DNA from: Anadara kagoshimensis
Taxonomy: Eukaryota; Mollusca; Bivalvia; Arcoida; Arcidae
Assembly (NCBI GenBank): GCA_021292105.1
Contig: CM037864.1
Location: 11,207,898 to 11,271,897, forward strand
Reading direction: 5' to 3'
DNA length: 64,000 nucleotides
A program made the translations under genes and the position numbers. Positions 45,096 through 56,805 of this stretch are shown in pieces. The notes under the pieces are model-generated. The model had not been told where the DNA came from and searched no databases. It worked only from the letters and a program-made list of their open reading frames with translations. The number at the start of each line of letters is the position of its first letter. The first letter of the stretch is position 1.

Positions 45096-45337
45096 AGGAC
45101 ATACAATATGACACATTATTAAACGACAGGTGTTCTATTAACATACACATATGTATCTATTTATCTCATTTAATCTATATTTCCCTTATTATATTAAACA
45201 TGCAAGATTAAGTTGTGAACATCATGTTTTAAAACAGGTAGGCTTATCTATATATGTATCTAAATAATGTTAAAATTTAGTCCTTACTTTTAATTTGTGG
45301 ACATTAATTTAAAATCTGAATTCAAGATGGTTAAGTA

Positions 45338-46617
45338 CGAGGGGAGGTCAAAAAGTTCATAGAACGCGGTATGTATTGCTGCAACAAACCATACATTTTA
45401 TTATTATTTTTCGTTATAGTCCCCATTTATCCAATTGCACTTAATATAACCCACTTTTCTTTGTTGTCTATACCTTGATACCTCTATATCTTCTATATGT
45501 CTTCGGTTTGGTCCTGAAACCATGTCTCTGTGGCAGCCTTAAGTCCATCATCATCAGGAAATCTGATTCCCCGTAAATGGGATTTCAAAAAAAATCACTG
45601 GGTGCCAAATCGGGACTGTAGGGTGGGTGATTAAGTTGTCCGAACTTGCATTCACGAATCGCTGCTTGTGCAATCCTTGACTTGTGCACAGGAGCATTGT
45701 CGTGAAGACTCAACTTTCCTCTCCTTTTTAATTTAATAGCGTGTTCAGCTGCTTCATTATATCAACATAGTAAGCCCCGGCCATTGATAGAGATTCCAGC
45801 AGGTTTATAATTGATTAACAGAACACCCTTAGAATCCCAAAACACAGTGACCATGACTTTGCCAGCTGGTGATTGGGTTTTCGGAATTTCTTTGCTGGGG
45901 ACGAGCCAGGGTGCTTCCATAGCATGAACTCTTTTTTGGTTTCTGGGTCCCAATGATGAATCCATGTTTCATCACTAGTTACTAAACGTAAATGGAAGTT
46001 CTCCGGGTTATCATTATAAATGCCAAGAAGCTCCCGACTTGACTGGAGTCTTTGGAATCGATCTTGCACATTAAGGTTTCCGGGGACCCATCTTGCGGAT
46101 ACTTTTGATATCCTAAGATGCTCGTGGATAACCGTGTATCATGTGAAATGTCAACCTCCCTAGCTATGTCATCAATCCTAATTCGACGATCATTCATGAT
46201 GAGGGTCTCCACAGACGTGACAATTTCCTTTGTGCTGGCATCAGCTGGCCGACCTGACTGTGGGTCATCCTTTAGTGAGGTGCGTCCACGTTTAAATTCA
46301 GCTGACCATTTTGCTACTGTGGAATAGGCAGGACCACTGTCACCGTACACCTCGGTCATTTGCTGGTGAATTTCTTTGGCATTTGATCCCTCTACTGTGA
46401 GGAACTGTATTACTGCCCTAAACTCAACATTTTAATTTTCCATCATTGCTTGATGGTCACCAACTTTGAATGCTTTTGAGAATTACACAAATATGTTGTG
46501 ACAAATAAACTTGATATGTTTAAAATGGCGGAATATTGTGTTGTCTAAATAAGTAAAGAAAATGTGTGTTACGCCTAGCTGAATACGCTGTTCTATGAAG
46601 TTTCTGACTTCCTCTCG
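45338..46617 (-). mobile_element. mariner element, 1280 bp, inactive
   Basis: Inverted ends cgaggggaggtcaaaaagtt (left) and the inverse of aacttcatagaac / cttcctctcg-type sequence (right) are each flanked by TA (45336-45337 and 46618-46619), the mariner target site. The length fits a full-size mariner. The transposase inside, on the minus strand, is broken. Confidence 0.92.
45650..46443 (-). pseudogene. mariner transposase remnant
   Basis: From ATG at 46441-46443 the frame meets TAA three codons later (46432-46434). It then continues with FRAVIQFLTVEG, a helix-turn-helix region and GRPADASTKEIV. Frameshifts separate TSDETWIHHWDPETK (first catalytic Asp), VFWDSKGVLLINYKPAG (second) and SLHDNAPVHKS (third). 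The D,D34D family is recognised from these blocks. It cannot make active protein. Confidence 0.92.
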
Positions 46618-46837
46618 TATTTTGTTTTTGTTTTTTAACTTCCTCATTTCTTAGAAATAAAAAAAACCTTAAATTTTTCCGAACTTTCACATTTAAAAAC
46701 AAAAAACAACAACTTTAAAATACAAAAGAAGGAAATTCGGAGACGGATCCTGGTGTTAATTAGCATCTAAAGTAGGCCCCTATGTGAACACATACAAAAC
46801 TTGGGAAAGACGTTCAACGTCGTATGGAACCATGCAT

Positions 46838-46976
46838 TACAGTACAGGCCTGTTGAAAGTTTAACCTTGAGTTAACGAATTAGTACCGACTAGACAGTCC
46901 ACCTCTCCTTTTAACTCGACATGTACAGCTGCCGTCTATCTCTTGATAAATTTCATTTTTTTTATTTGATTGATTG

Positions 46977-47011
<35 letters not shown>

Positions 47012-47207
47012 TGTATTTATTTATTTATTTATTTATTTATTGGTTAGCCACTACCTGTCCAAAATTCGGCCAAATTTCATTTTTTATTTGATTGATTGTT
47101 ATTTATTTATTTATTGGTTAGCCACTACCTTCCAAAATTCGGCCACTTGACAATCTGTGTTTTGACTCATTAGCCCAATGTTAAACTTTCGACAGGTCTG
47201 TACTGTA
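46838..47207. mobile_element. MITE (cctgtcgaaagtttaacac), copy 3
   Basis: The left end tacagtacaggcctgttgaa is the inverse of ttcgacaggtctgtactgta at the right. A (TTAT)n run and a duplicated ggttagccactacct segment lie inside. The following 47208-47880 has only a (GA)n/(CA)n run at 47636-47680. Confidence 0.88.
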
Positions 47208-47645
47208 TTATCTAAACTAAAAAAAAGCTCAAGAGAAAAAATTCAATTTCAAATTGATGATATTGACATTGAAATTGACAATTTCAATTCAATCTAATTC
47301 AATTTCATATATATTGCATGAAATTGTACACGTAAACTGTTTATTTCATATGTATAAAATGTGTAATTGCCTCAAGCTAATTTTTTGTGTGAAACCACTT
47401 TGTAACCCTGAGGCTTTTTAAAATGTGTTTCCATTGGTGTATATATGTAAATATAAAGATAGAGATAACTGTATGATAGTAGAGTGTAAACGGAAGTTTA
47501 AAAAAAACTTAAAAGGGCAAAATTACAATGTGACGAGCATCCAGATAATAAAAATTGGAATATATTGAACCGTGAGAGGTACGTATGTTAATCTGTGATT
47601 TAACATGGGACAGAAAAGGGCGTACTTTACAACTCTCTCTCTTTC

Positions 47646-47679
<34 letters not shown>

Positions 47680-47883
47680 TGATAGATTGATATTCTTCCC
47701 TTCTTCCCCATTGTATATATATATATGTATAATGAACATTTTTTGAACACATGTTGCTGCTCAATTATAATTGATAAATGTTATCTTGTCCCTTTGATCT
47801 GCATAAATTTTATTTACTGATTATACATATCACGTTAACATCCCTTTTATTTCACATATTACTAATAATTACTAATTATTGTT

Positions 47884-48243
47884 TATAGTCAAACCTGTCT
47901 ATAAAGGCGACCCAATGGAACCAGCAAAAGTGGCCTTTATAGGCAGGTTGCCTACAGGATTTTTTAAAGGGGGGGGGGGGTGAAAATTATATCAATGCTA
48001 GGTGCGAGCTTCCAGATACTTAGGGGTCTAGGGTAGAACCCCGTCACATATGTCAATAGCTCTCTCTCTCTCTCTCTTTCTCTTTTATATTTTTCAAAAG
48101 GGGGGTGCAACCCCCGCATACCCCCTTAAATCCGCCACTGCCCTTTATATACAGGTTCAAATGATATTAATAAAGAACTCTACTGGCCTTTATAAACACG
48201 TAACCCTTATATGTTGGTGGCCTTTAAGGCAGGTTGGACTGTA
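47884..48243 (-). mobile_element. MITE family tacagtccaacctg, copy 4, interrupted
   Basis: The ends are tatagtcaaacctgtctata and aaggcaggttggactgta. The middle (about 47955-48135) is foreign sequence with poly-G and (CT)n runs. Confidence 0.85.
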
Positions 48244-48259
48244 AGTTGCAGTCATCATA

Positions 48260-48560
48260 ACAAGCTCTCCTCGTCTGATCATGATTCGATGTCATCTCAT
48301 ATCCTCGTGTCTCATATTATTCTAACTCATCTTATCTTATGTCATCCTACCATCTCGCCTCGTCTCATGTCATCTTATATAATATCACCCTAACTTATCT
48401 CACCTCTTTCCATCCCATCTCATCTTTTCTTTTTAGATCTCATCTCAATGTAATCGCATCGCATATCTTTTGTCTCATCCCATCTTATCTCACATCTTTC
48501 CCATCTCGTCTCATCTTATCTCACCTCTTCCCATTCTGTCTCATCTCATCATATCTCATA
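48260..48560. repeat. degenerate (CATCT)n pentanucleotide tract
   Basis: Repeated tcatctcatcttatctcacc-like words explain a 94-aa Ser/His/Leu open frame. Confidence 0.9.
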
Positions 48561-48829
48561 TATTATAAAGTCCTCTCTTTAATTCTATTATATTCTATAT
48601 CAAAAGCCGCACATAATAATTAACGTTAGTTATTTTATTTTATATAATAGGAATATGTTACATCTATATATCATTTATTGCCATTAACTTTTATTCCTGA
48701 ACAGTGTAAAATAAAACCGGCAGGCATAAACACATCTGTTACAGTCAAGCCCCACCCCTTCAATTTTCCATGTTAAATAAAATATTGTTCTGGATATGTG
48801 GAATGGGTGACCGAAATTTATATGTTTAA

Positions 48830-49840
48830 GATAAGATAAATGTGCAAAAACTGGGATTCAGGTAAGTCTTTGTGGAGAAATGGAATTCAGTTTATTCTTC
48901 AAGTTAAGATGAATGTGGAAAAACTTGAATTCAATTCATTCTTTAAAGTAAGCTGAATGTGGAATAACTGGTTTAAGGTAAGCTGAATGTGGAAAAAGTG
49001 GGATTCAGTTCATTCGTTAAGGTAAGCTGAATGTGGAAAAAGTGGGATTCAGTTCATTCGTAAAGGTAAGCTGAATGTGGAAAAAGTGGGATTCAGTTCA
49101 TTCGTAAAGGTAAGCTGAATGTGGAAAAGGTGGGATTCAGTTCATTCGTAAAGGTAAGCTGAATGTGGAAAAAGTGGGATTCAGTTCATTCGTTAAGGTA
49201 ATCTGAATGTGGAAAAAAATGGGATTCAGTTCATTCGTTAAGGTAAGCTGAATGTGGAAAAAATGGGATTCAGTTCATTCGTTAAGGTAATCTGAATGTG
49301 AAAAAAATGGGATTCAGTTCATTCGTTAAGGTAAGCTTAATGTGGAAAAAGTGGGATTCAGTTCATTCGTTAAGGTAAGCTTAATGTGGAAAAAATGGGA
49401 TTCAGTTCATTCGTTAAGGTAAGCTGAATGTGGAAAACTGGAATTCAGTTGATTCTTTAAAGGTAAGATAAATGTGGAATAACGAATTCAGTTAAGTCTT
49501 TGAGGTAGAACGAATGTGGAAAAGTGGAATTAAATTCATTCTTTAAGATAAGCTGAATGTGGAAAAAGTGGGATTCGGTTGATTCTTCAAAGTAGGCTCA
49601 ATGCGGAGACAGTGTAATTCGTTAGGGTATGCGCAATGTGGAAACGGTGAAATTCAGTTTATTCTTTAATGTATCTCGATGTGTAAAAAACTGCAATTAA
49701 GTTGATTCTTTAAAGGTATAGTAAGATAAATGTGGAATAACGAATTCAGTTAAGTCTTTAAAGTAGAACGAATGTGGTAAAGTGGAATTAAATTCATTCT
49801 TTAAAGTCAGCTGAATGTGTAAAACTGGATTTCAATATCA
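48830..49840. repeat. 44-bp tandem array
   Basis: The unit aaggtaagctgaatgtggaa plus aaagtgggattcagttcatt plus cgtt is near-perfect from 48975 to 49430 and diverged at both ends. A larger pattern of about 250 bp (gaattcagttaagtcttt) is visible at 49470 and 49740. Confidence 0.93.
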
Positions 49841-50079
49841 TTCGACAAGATACAATTAAATCATAGAAATGGTCAAACAAGACAAGATAAGTTAACTTAT
49901 ACTGATGTCAAGTACTAATTTTTAATACTGTATTGGATAAAAAATCAAATATTAGCAGACGACACTTAGATCACACTTAGATGTATTATTAAACTCCTGG
50001 CTTTGGACAGGCACTTGAGTAAATGTCTAGTGGTGTGGTTATAATACTTTGCCCATGCGCAATTCTGTGCAAATTTGTA

Positions 50080-50261
50080 TACAGTGGAACCGTCTTAAAG
50101 ACCACCTCTATATAGGGACCACCTGCTCGTAAAGGCCATTAAAATTTTATCCCAATTGCTCTTTATTCATGTTATTTGAACCTCTCTATAAGGACCACCT
50201 GCCCACAAAGTTCACTTTTACCGGTTCTCTTCGATTACCTTTACAGACAGGTTTCATTGTA
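50080..50261 (+). mobile_element. MITE family tacagtccaacctg, copy 5
   Basis: tacagtggaaccgtcttaaa at the left and ttacagacaggtttcattgt at the right are inverted, with family words inside. It lies 150 bp before the membrane-protein gene. Confidence 0.8.
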
Positions 50262-50412
50262 ATTTATATACAAATTAATGGTTTACTTATCTTTGCTTTT
50301 ATTTAAAACTTTTATTTAAATAGATTTGTAGATGTAATTGTCGGCAGTCGTGTACTAACATAGAGCTATAATGGTACCAGACAACAGATACACCAATAAT
50401 ACTTGAGTCCAA

Positions 50413-50765
50413 ATGCCGTCATCAAGAAGTAATAAAACTCCAGGTGAAAGACCCCATCAAAAAGTCCGTTACCAAAAACTAGCTCAAACTGAAGTCCAAG
50501 ATAACGACGAAGAATGGATTGAACTTTCGGAGCACCAAGTACGGTTCACTATTTAATTATAATATATATATACATGTACTTATCTAAAGTTATTCAAGTT
50601 ATTGTATAACTAACAAATGTGACTCATTGCGCGCACTCTCTCTCTCTCTCTCTCTCTCTCTCGTGTTCTTCGTATGTTTGAGGTCGTGTGTTCAAACCCT
50701 AACCTCTGCAACTTCACCTATAGCTGATGATGTTTCGATATGAGTGAAATATTATTGACTGGGCG

Positions 50766-50807
<42 letters not shown>

Positions 50808-51838
50808 TTGTGTAATTTCCATATATTGTTGTTGTTACACTGTAAACGTGACACGATAATGAACCCTCTCTGCCCACCTGATATTTTTGTCACTTCACTT
50901 CACGAGTTTAACACAGTTTTCAATGTTTTACTTTCCTTTTGGTATTTTGAGATTGTAATTTGAACATGTCCATCCGTATCGTCCGGTCTCTAAATATTAT
51001 TTCGTGTCCGCTCGATATCGGTCAATGGGCGGATTCTTATCAAACTTGGAACAAATGCAAACCATAATGAGACGATGGGTCTCATACCAAAGTTAGGTGC
51101 ATAGGTCAAGGGTCAAGATCAAAACTAAAACAAACAAACTGGTCCAACTAAACTGAAAAATAAGGTTAAACACATGAACCTCCACTAGGAAAGAGAGGCC
51201 ATGTGATCCGAAAGGGCAAGTGCCTCCTTTTTAGCTAGCTACACGCGCCACAGGTATAACAAAAATTGAGTGAAAGGAACATGTAACATCAATGATATCT
51301 ACGGTAATTATATCCCCCGCTTAAAAAGTGGGGGGGGGGTGTATATATAGTGATAGGGGTGTCCGTCCGTGTGTCCGTCCTTCCGTTACACCTTAGGGTA
51401 CCTATCTCTTATCCGCAACTCTTCCTAAACCCTTCAATGAATTTTCGTGAAATTCACACAATCTTTGTGATATAATGTAGATGTGCACCTCCTATTTAAA
51501 AATTTGATCCGGTGGATTTTTGGGAGCGGGCCAAGTTACTTAGAAATGACTCGTCAATGTTGAGTACTGGAGTGTTTGTCTCTAGTTATTCTAGCCATGA
51601 AGTGATAAAAAGTTTCCTTAACGTTTTTTAATTGTAGAATGACGATGGCAACAAAGAAGGGTCGAAACCATCAAGGTTTAGATTACAACAATATCGACAT
51701 ACCGAGGAAGAGAAAAGATACCCAGCGTATTGTAAATATGTTGAATTTTTATTAGTGATATTAATAGTCGGTGTGATAAGCTATCTTCTAATACGGCTTT
51801 TACGTAGACCATGGGTTGAAGCATTGGAGAGGAAATAA
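50413..51838 (+). CDS. unrecognised 108-aa single-pass membrane protein, two exons
   Basis: Exons 50413-50538 and 51638-51838 join in phase 0 (caa/gtacgg ... ttgtag/aat). An in-frame TGA just before the ATG fixes the start (MPSSRSNKTPGERPHQ). The first 75 residues are hydrophilic, basic then acidic (DNDEEWIELSEHQNDDG). A single hydrophobic segment, YVEFLLVILIVGVISYLLI, spans about residues 76-94 and is followed by a basic tail, RLLRRPWVEALERK. There is no signal peptide, so a tail-anchored or type II-like protein with a long cytosolic N-terminus is plausible. I know no family for it. Its last codons are repeated as decayed copies directly downstream. Confidence 0.65.
51305..51535. repeat. poly-C / GTCCGTCC dispersed repeat, copy 2
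   Basis: It matches 1305-1535 nearly throughout: cccgcttaaaaagtgggg, gtgtccgtccttccgttaca and tgtagatgtgcacctcctat. It is in the intron of the membrane-protein gene. (CT)n runs lie at 50637-50662 and 50773-50803. Confidence 0.85.
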
Positions 51839-52400
51839 TGGTTGATACAATCCGTCGCTAGATTTTGGAGCAATGATGAGAAAAACTTATTTGTACGAAA
51901 GCTTGTTAGTGCCAAAGAACACTCATCGCTAGAATGTGAAGCAATGGCGAGAAGAAAAAAATATATATTTGGTGTTACAATTCTAATACGATTTCTACCT
52001 AGCAGCAGTGTTGAAGCATTAGACAGGAAATGGTGACGGCCAACACTCGCTCTAGAATGTGTACGAAAGCTTGTTAGTGTCATTATTACTTTTAAATATG
52101 ACCCTAATTAGTTTGAAATTATAGTTCAGAACAATCTCGCTAGAATTTGGAGCAATGGCGAGAAAAAAGGAAAAATGATATTTAGTGTTACAATTCTAAT
52201 ACGACTTTTACGTACACCGTGGGTTGAAGCATTGGAGAGGAAATAATGGTTGAAACCACTCGTCTTTAGAATTTGGAGAAATGACGAGAAAAACTGGTTT
52301 TACGTAGGCCGTGGGTTGAAGCATTGAAGAGGAAATTATGGTTGGGAACACTCGTCGCTAAAATTGGGAGCAATGACGAGAAAAACTTATATTTTGTGTT
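51781..52400 (+). repeat. tandem decayed copies of the membrane-protein exon end
   Basis: The true exon end (ctaatacggcttttacgtag, ttgaagcattggagaggaaa) recurs near 51980, 52195 and 52300. Copies share downstream words such as ggagcaatgatgagaaaaac, cgtcgctaga and acgaaagcttgttagtg. Units vary from about 100 to 220 bp. The minus-strand open frames over them are artefacts. Confidence 0.85.
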
Positions 52401-52489
52401 ATAAATCCGCGTATCCTTTAATCCAAACGGTGCCTTGATAATTGTCGCTGGATAGTTTTTCTTACATTCTGTATCTGTAAATAACCATG

Positions 52490-52625
52490 GATTCTTTAAA
52501 ACAATTACCAAAACAGCATTTATAGGCAAACAGCATTGACCTGTCCGCTTGACCTTTTTCATAGGAATATTAATATTGGAGCGTCCACTCAATGAATGGG
52601 TAGTGTTAGGATTCGCAGTTGATGC
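52490..52625. repeat. dispersed repeat (ttgacctgtccgcttgacc), copy 1
   Basis: It has ggcaaacagcattgacctgt, cgcttgacctttttc and aatgggtagtgtt, shared with 61435-61530 and, in part, 61185-61220 and 61650-61700. From 52626 to 53159 nothing is recognised. Confidence 0.75.
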
Positions 52626-53159
52626 ATATACACATTGCCCATGATTAAAAAAACACTCTATTTTAAGTTTAAAGTGTTTTTAATATCAGAAACAAGTGCC
52701 TGTGATCTGGATGCTCTATGCAGTGGCGTAGCCAGAAAAGAATAAATGTGCAAGCCTCGCACCAACAGCACTACACGCATCGTAGACTTCTTCACACTAA
52801 GGGGTCTGGGTGCATGTTTTGAAAAAATGAAGCAATTTCACTCTAAAATAATAGTTTCGTGAGTAAAAAGAAAATTGAAATGATTTTTCCATTCTTAATC
52901 AGACAAGGACACAGCGATTTATCTGGGGAAAATGTAACTAAAGTAGCCAGAGATTACACAAATACAAAAACAATAATATTACAAATTGCCATTTAATTTA
53001 AAAAATGATGTGCAAGCACAGGATTATTGGCTTATATGCGTGTTTCAACACTGCTATGATTGGTACTTTTCCGCCAACAAAATGAAGGGAACAAAATAAT
53101 GTAGGTCGTCCAGTTGACTTGTTTTGCCACAGTGGTGTGAAGTTTTCACGACAGCAAGC

Positions 53160-53270
53160 ACAGGGGCCAGTTTCATAATAAATTTTTTAAAAAAATACCC
53201 CTAAGTATATACTCTTTTTTATATACTTAACGGTATTTTTTTTAAATTTTATTCTGAAACTGGCCCCTGT
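53160..53270. mobile_element. 111-bp palindromic MITE with 10-bp target duplication (Mutator-like size)
   Basis: The left arm acaggggccagtttcataat is mirrored by ttattctgaaactggcccctgt-type sequence at the right, and pairing continues almost to the centre. Direct repeats gacagcaagc flank it at 53150-53159 and 53271-53280. The 9-10-bp target duplication suggests a Mutator-like family. Downstream, 53281-54587 is AT-rich, with a cagatttaag-family copy at 53920-54150. Confidence 0.88.
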
Positions 53271-54587
53271 GACAGCAAGCTTTTATCCACCGCTCACATG
53301 TGTCTTTCTGTGTGATTGGTTTATGAAATAGGATAAAGAAAACACCTTACTTCGTCTTACTTAGTCTCTCTTACTTCGGTACCAGGAATCACTATTGCGT
53401 CGGCCGCAGCAATAGTGTTTTGGTCCTTCCTCTGTTCATTCATAGATCCCGCCTTTGTCAACTACGGGTCCTTTACCCGAGCATAATGGGTAAAAGAAGG
53501 AATCCCTTGTCTATTTATAGAAATCGAAAACTTTGAACGTGTCAATATTGAGTAAGGATATTTCTTTATTAATTTTTTGATTTATCTTTTCTCCCAGAGG
53601 TGTAAATCAAGATACACACTTTTATTCAGACCGGCGACATTTATTAAATAAAATATTTTTATTTTTAGGACTTTTTAGTCAAAAATTAATTTCTAGTGGA
53701 GAGTGAAAAATGGAACCGTTTTCAAAAATGGTTGTATTTTGGGCTCTAAAATCTTTACATTATTTCTGAATGAAATCTAGTAACTTCAATTCTATGATCC
53801 CGATTTTCAGCCACTGATACAAGTAATTTTACAAATGATTGTCCCTGATATACATTCCAATAAATATTTTAATTTTATTTTAAATCTTATGCATGTTTTA
53901 ATGATGTTTAATGACAGGCCTCAGTTTTGCAAGCATTCCTTAACTAAGATTTTTATTAGCTGGTAAATTTAAAATTTAAATAATTAATTTTATTAGTTTT
54001 CATGAATTTAGGTGCCATTTTGAAGATCATTCTAAGCTTATAATGTGATCTAAATTTTTATTTTGTTGAAACATTGTATTTTTAGCATGATAAAATATTG
54101 TCAGAATTTTCCAGATAATCTTAGTTAAGAAATGATTGTGATACCGAGGCCAGCGGTTTTAATTTGTCTTGCCGTTTGCAAATATTACTTGTTAAAAATA
54201 ATGTTTTATTTATTTACCTATTGATGGATTTATTTACTTTTACTATATTTAATTGTTAATAAAGTGTTTATCAAAAAGATTATTAAATAAATATTTTTTT
54301 ATAAATACACAAGGATATTTTTACAAAACAAATATGATTACTAGTTAGCCGAGTGGAGAAATATGATGTTTTAGTACTTTTACCTTAAAGTCAAGAATAT
54401 TTCACTTATCATCAAGGGGGTTAGTTTAGGTACAGTGGGGGAAACCGGAGAACCTGAGAACAACCACCCACCTTCAGAAGCAATCTGATAACCTTCCTTG
54501 CACGCACTCCAACGATGAGAAGCACTGTGATCTTGCATGAAATTGGCCTCTTATCCAAAAAAACATTCAATATAAGACTTAGAGTTG

Positions 54588-54916
54588 AGTTAGGTTATGG
54601 TGTTTAATGTCCAGTCAGGGATATTTCACTTATATCGAAACGTCGCCAGCTGTAGGCGAAAGTGCAGAAATTTTGCCTGTGCGTTGCGCTGATGGCATTA
54701 TACAGCAGGGTTCTTTAGCGTGCCAAGCCCAACCTCGTTTATTTTAAGTTCCCATTCACAAGAACCGTGACTTTCATTTCGTAATGCCGAGTGCTTGGCA
54801 AAAGAACAGTCACTACCCACTATCAAGTCTTAGGTCAGACCCGATCGGGGCTCGAACCCATGATCTCCTACTTACGGAGCGAGAACTCTACCAACTGAGC
54901 TACCGCAGTGGTTATT
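54588..54916 (-). mobile_element. SINE family 1, minus orientation, nearly full length
   Basis: The head on the right has ctaccaactgagctaccgca and ggggctcgaacccatgat. The tail on the left has ttgagttaggttatggtgtt. The body has cgtaatgccgagtgcttgg. Confidence 0.92.
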
Positions 54917-55744
54917 CAATATAAGAAGCATCTCCAGGTTACCAAGTACAAAATACTTATAACTGTAATGTGATACCCTTTCAATAGTGTCTCTCAAACA
55001 AACCCAATGTTTTCCAAAGCATGATCACAATATCAATAGCCAATGGCAGATTTTTCCTGAGAAGTTTCATATTTTTTAGTAAAGGCATGGGTGTTTGACG
55101 GGAAAAATGGGAGTAAATACTATATACCCCTCTTTATTGGGGACATAAATATGCATAACATTCTCTTGATCTTATGGTGTGCTAAAGGAAGATATATAAG
55201 ATGGGTATAGACGTTGTGTGGTTTCTAGGATTTTTACCACACAATGAACTATAAATAACATCATCCCAATATTTTCATTATTGAAATTACATCAATAAAT
55301 GTTGCTTAACCAAACATGTACTAAAAATCAGGCAGATCATGAATAGCTTAAAAGGGGAGTGGATTACTGGAGTTTTATGTTCCAGCAAAAATATTTTACT
55401 TATATCAATGCGGTCATTTTTAGATGGCAGAGGAAACCAGAGTAACTGGAGACAACCACCAATCTTCAGCGAGCGAACCAACAAACTTCCTCAAACCAGA
55501 ATCTGCATGAAAAGGATTCAAACCAGGCTGTAAGAGGCACTGTAAGCTTGTGCTTTAGACAACTTGGCCACCCAATACCTTGAAAAACATAACAGCAAAT
55601 CTCAGCTGATATGGATATCATTTCTACCTGTTTCAAAGTCTAATTTGACCGCGATAAAGTCCTCATTTCATAGTCCTCAAGATAGTCTTTACATACAGGT
55701 TTTACTGTATTTTAAGCATTTTATTTACTTTTACAATGGATTTC

Positions 55745-55925
55745 TGTCCACTTTGTTGTCAATCAAAAACAAACATACCAGTCCAAATCACAATCCCAAA
55801 GCAAAGAAAAATTTTGTAACTAGAAAATTAAGTTAAATATGTGAACTTCCAACAAAGGAGGTGAGACTGGGTGCTCCGAAAAGGGTAAGAACCTTATATT
55901 TAGCTAGCTAAACCCACGGCACAAA
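55745..55925 (+). mobile_element. dispersed family 4, plus orientation
   Basis: It has ccaaatcacaatcccaaagc, gtgaacttccaacaaagg, ggtgctccgaaaagggtaag and tagctagctaaaccca in family order. A SINE family 2 piece lies upstream near 55345-55570. Confidence 0.8.
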
Positions 55926-55964
55926 CAAAAAAGAAAAAAAAACGGAAAAAAAAGAAAAGCGAGC

Positions 55965-56245
55965 TTGTTAAACATCGGATGTGGAAATGGATAGGACACA
56001 TATTAAGACAGAAGCCAGATGAACATCCAAGGATTGCTCTGCAATGGACACCAGCAGAAGGAAAGAGAAGAAGAGGGCGGCCGAAAGAGACCTGGCGCAG
56101 GACTGTTGAAAGGGAAAGATCGGATTTTGGACTTGAGACATGGAGTGAAGCTGCTAAAATAGCTGCCAACAGAAATTCTTGGAGGAGAAACATATCTCGC
56201 CCAATTCTCCACAAGGAGAGATGTACATAAGTCAAGTAAGTCAAA
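55965..56245 (+). mobile_element. LINE 3'-end fragment, 5'-truncated
   Basis: The plus-strand frame encodes WKWIGHILRQKPDEHP, ALQWTPAEGKRRRGRPKETW and an Arg/Trp-rich end, the same tail as at 28721-29084 but a different subfamily. The 3' end is a gtcaagtaagtcaa repeat. Confidence 0.85.
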
Positions 56246-56532
56246 CCCACGGCATGAGCAATATATAAACCACGGTGTTGTAAAATTTGTGAAAATTTTA
56301 ATGAAATAAATAATCATACAGTTTATTGCAAAACATAAATGAAATAAATATATGACAAACACTATACAGGGTGATAATTCCTTTGAGGAAAGATCAAAGA
56401 TGGAATGGTTTTAATATTTTACAGTTATGATGCACATTTTATGTGTGATGAATCTACGGAGCAGATGTTACATGTATGATTGTAATTGAACAAATTTATT
56501 AGCAGTTAAAACCATGATTAAACAAAATTTAT

Positions 56533-56805
56533 GGGTGAACATGGCCAAATGGTACTGTCAGTGGCTTTTGAAGTCAAGGGTTGTGGGTTTGAACCTCTCA
56601 GACTTGGAATTTTCTGAAATGATTTTCAACTCCTGCCCATACTAGAGCTGTAAAAAGCTGCACCAAGATAGTCTTTCACATGGAACTCAAAACTGAGGTC
56701 CCATGTCTGAGTGCATGCTAAAAACACTTCTGTAGAGTTCGAAAGAAAGGAGGCAACCTGTGGCTGCTATAGAGGACACTTACTACTAGAAGTGATTTAA
56801 ACAGA
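56533..56805 (+). mobile_element. SINE family 3, second copy
   Basis: acatggccaaatggtactgt and tgtgggtttgaacctctca match the head at 16664. tctgtagagttcgaaag and acagactgagca match the tail. The following 56806-57947 shows no gene or recognised repeat. Confidence 0.8.

Noticed and set aside
48830-49840. Repeated aaggtaagc words as a set of splice donors
   Set aside because: There is no coding exon nearby on the plus strand. The donor-like word is just part of the 44-bp unit.
52266-52592. Minus-strand 108-aa open frame with a possible exon (DTECKKNYPATI)
   Set aside because: It spans a dispersed repeat (copy near 61440) and the antisense of the exon-end copies. I could not link it in phase to DNAAF3.
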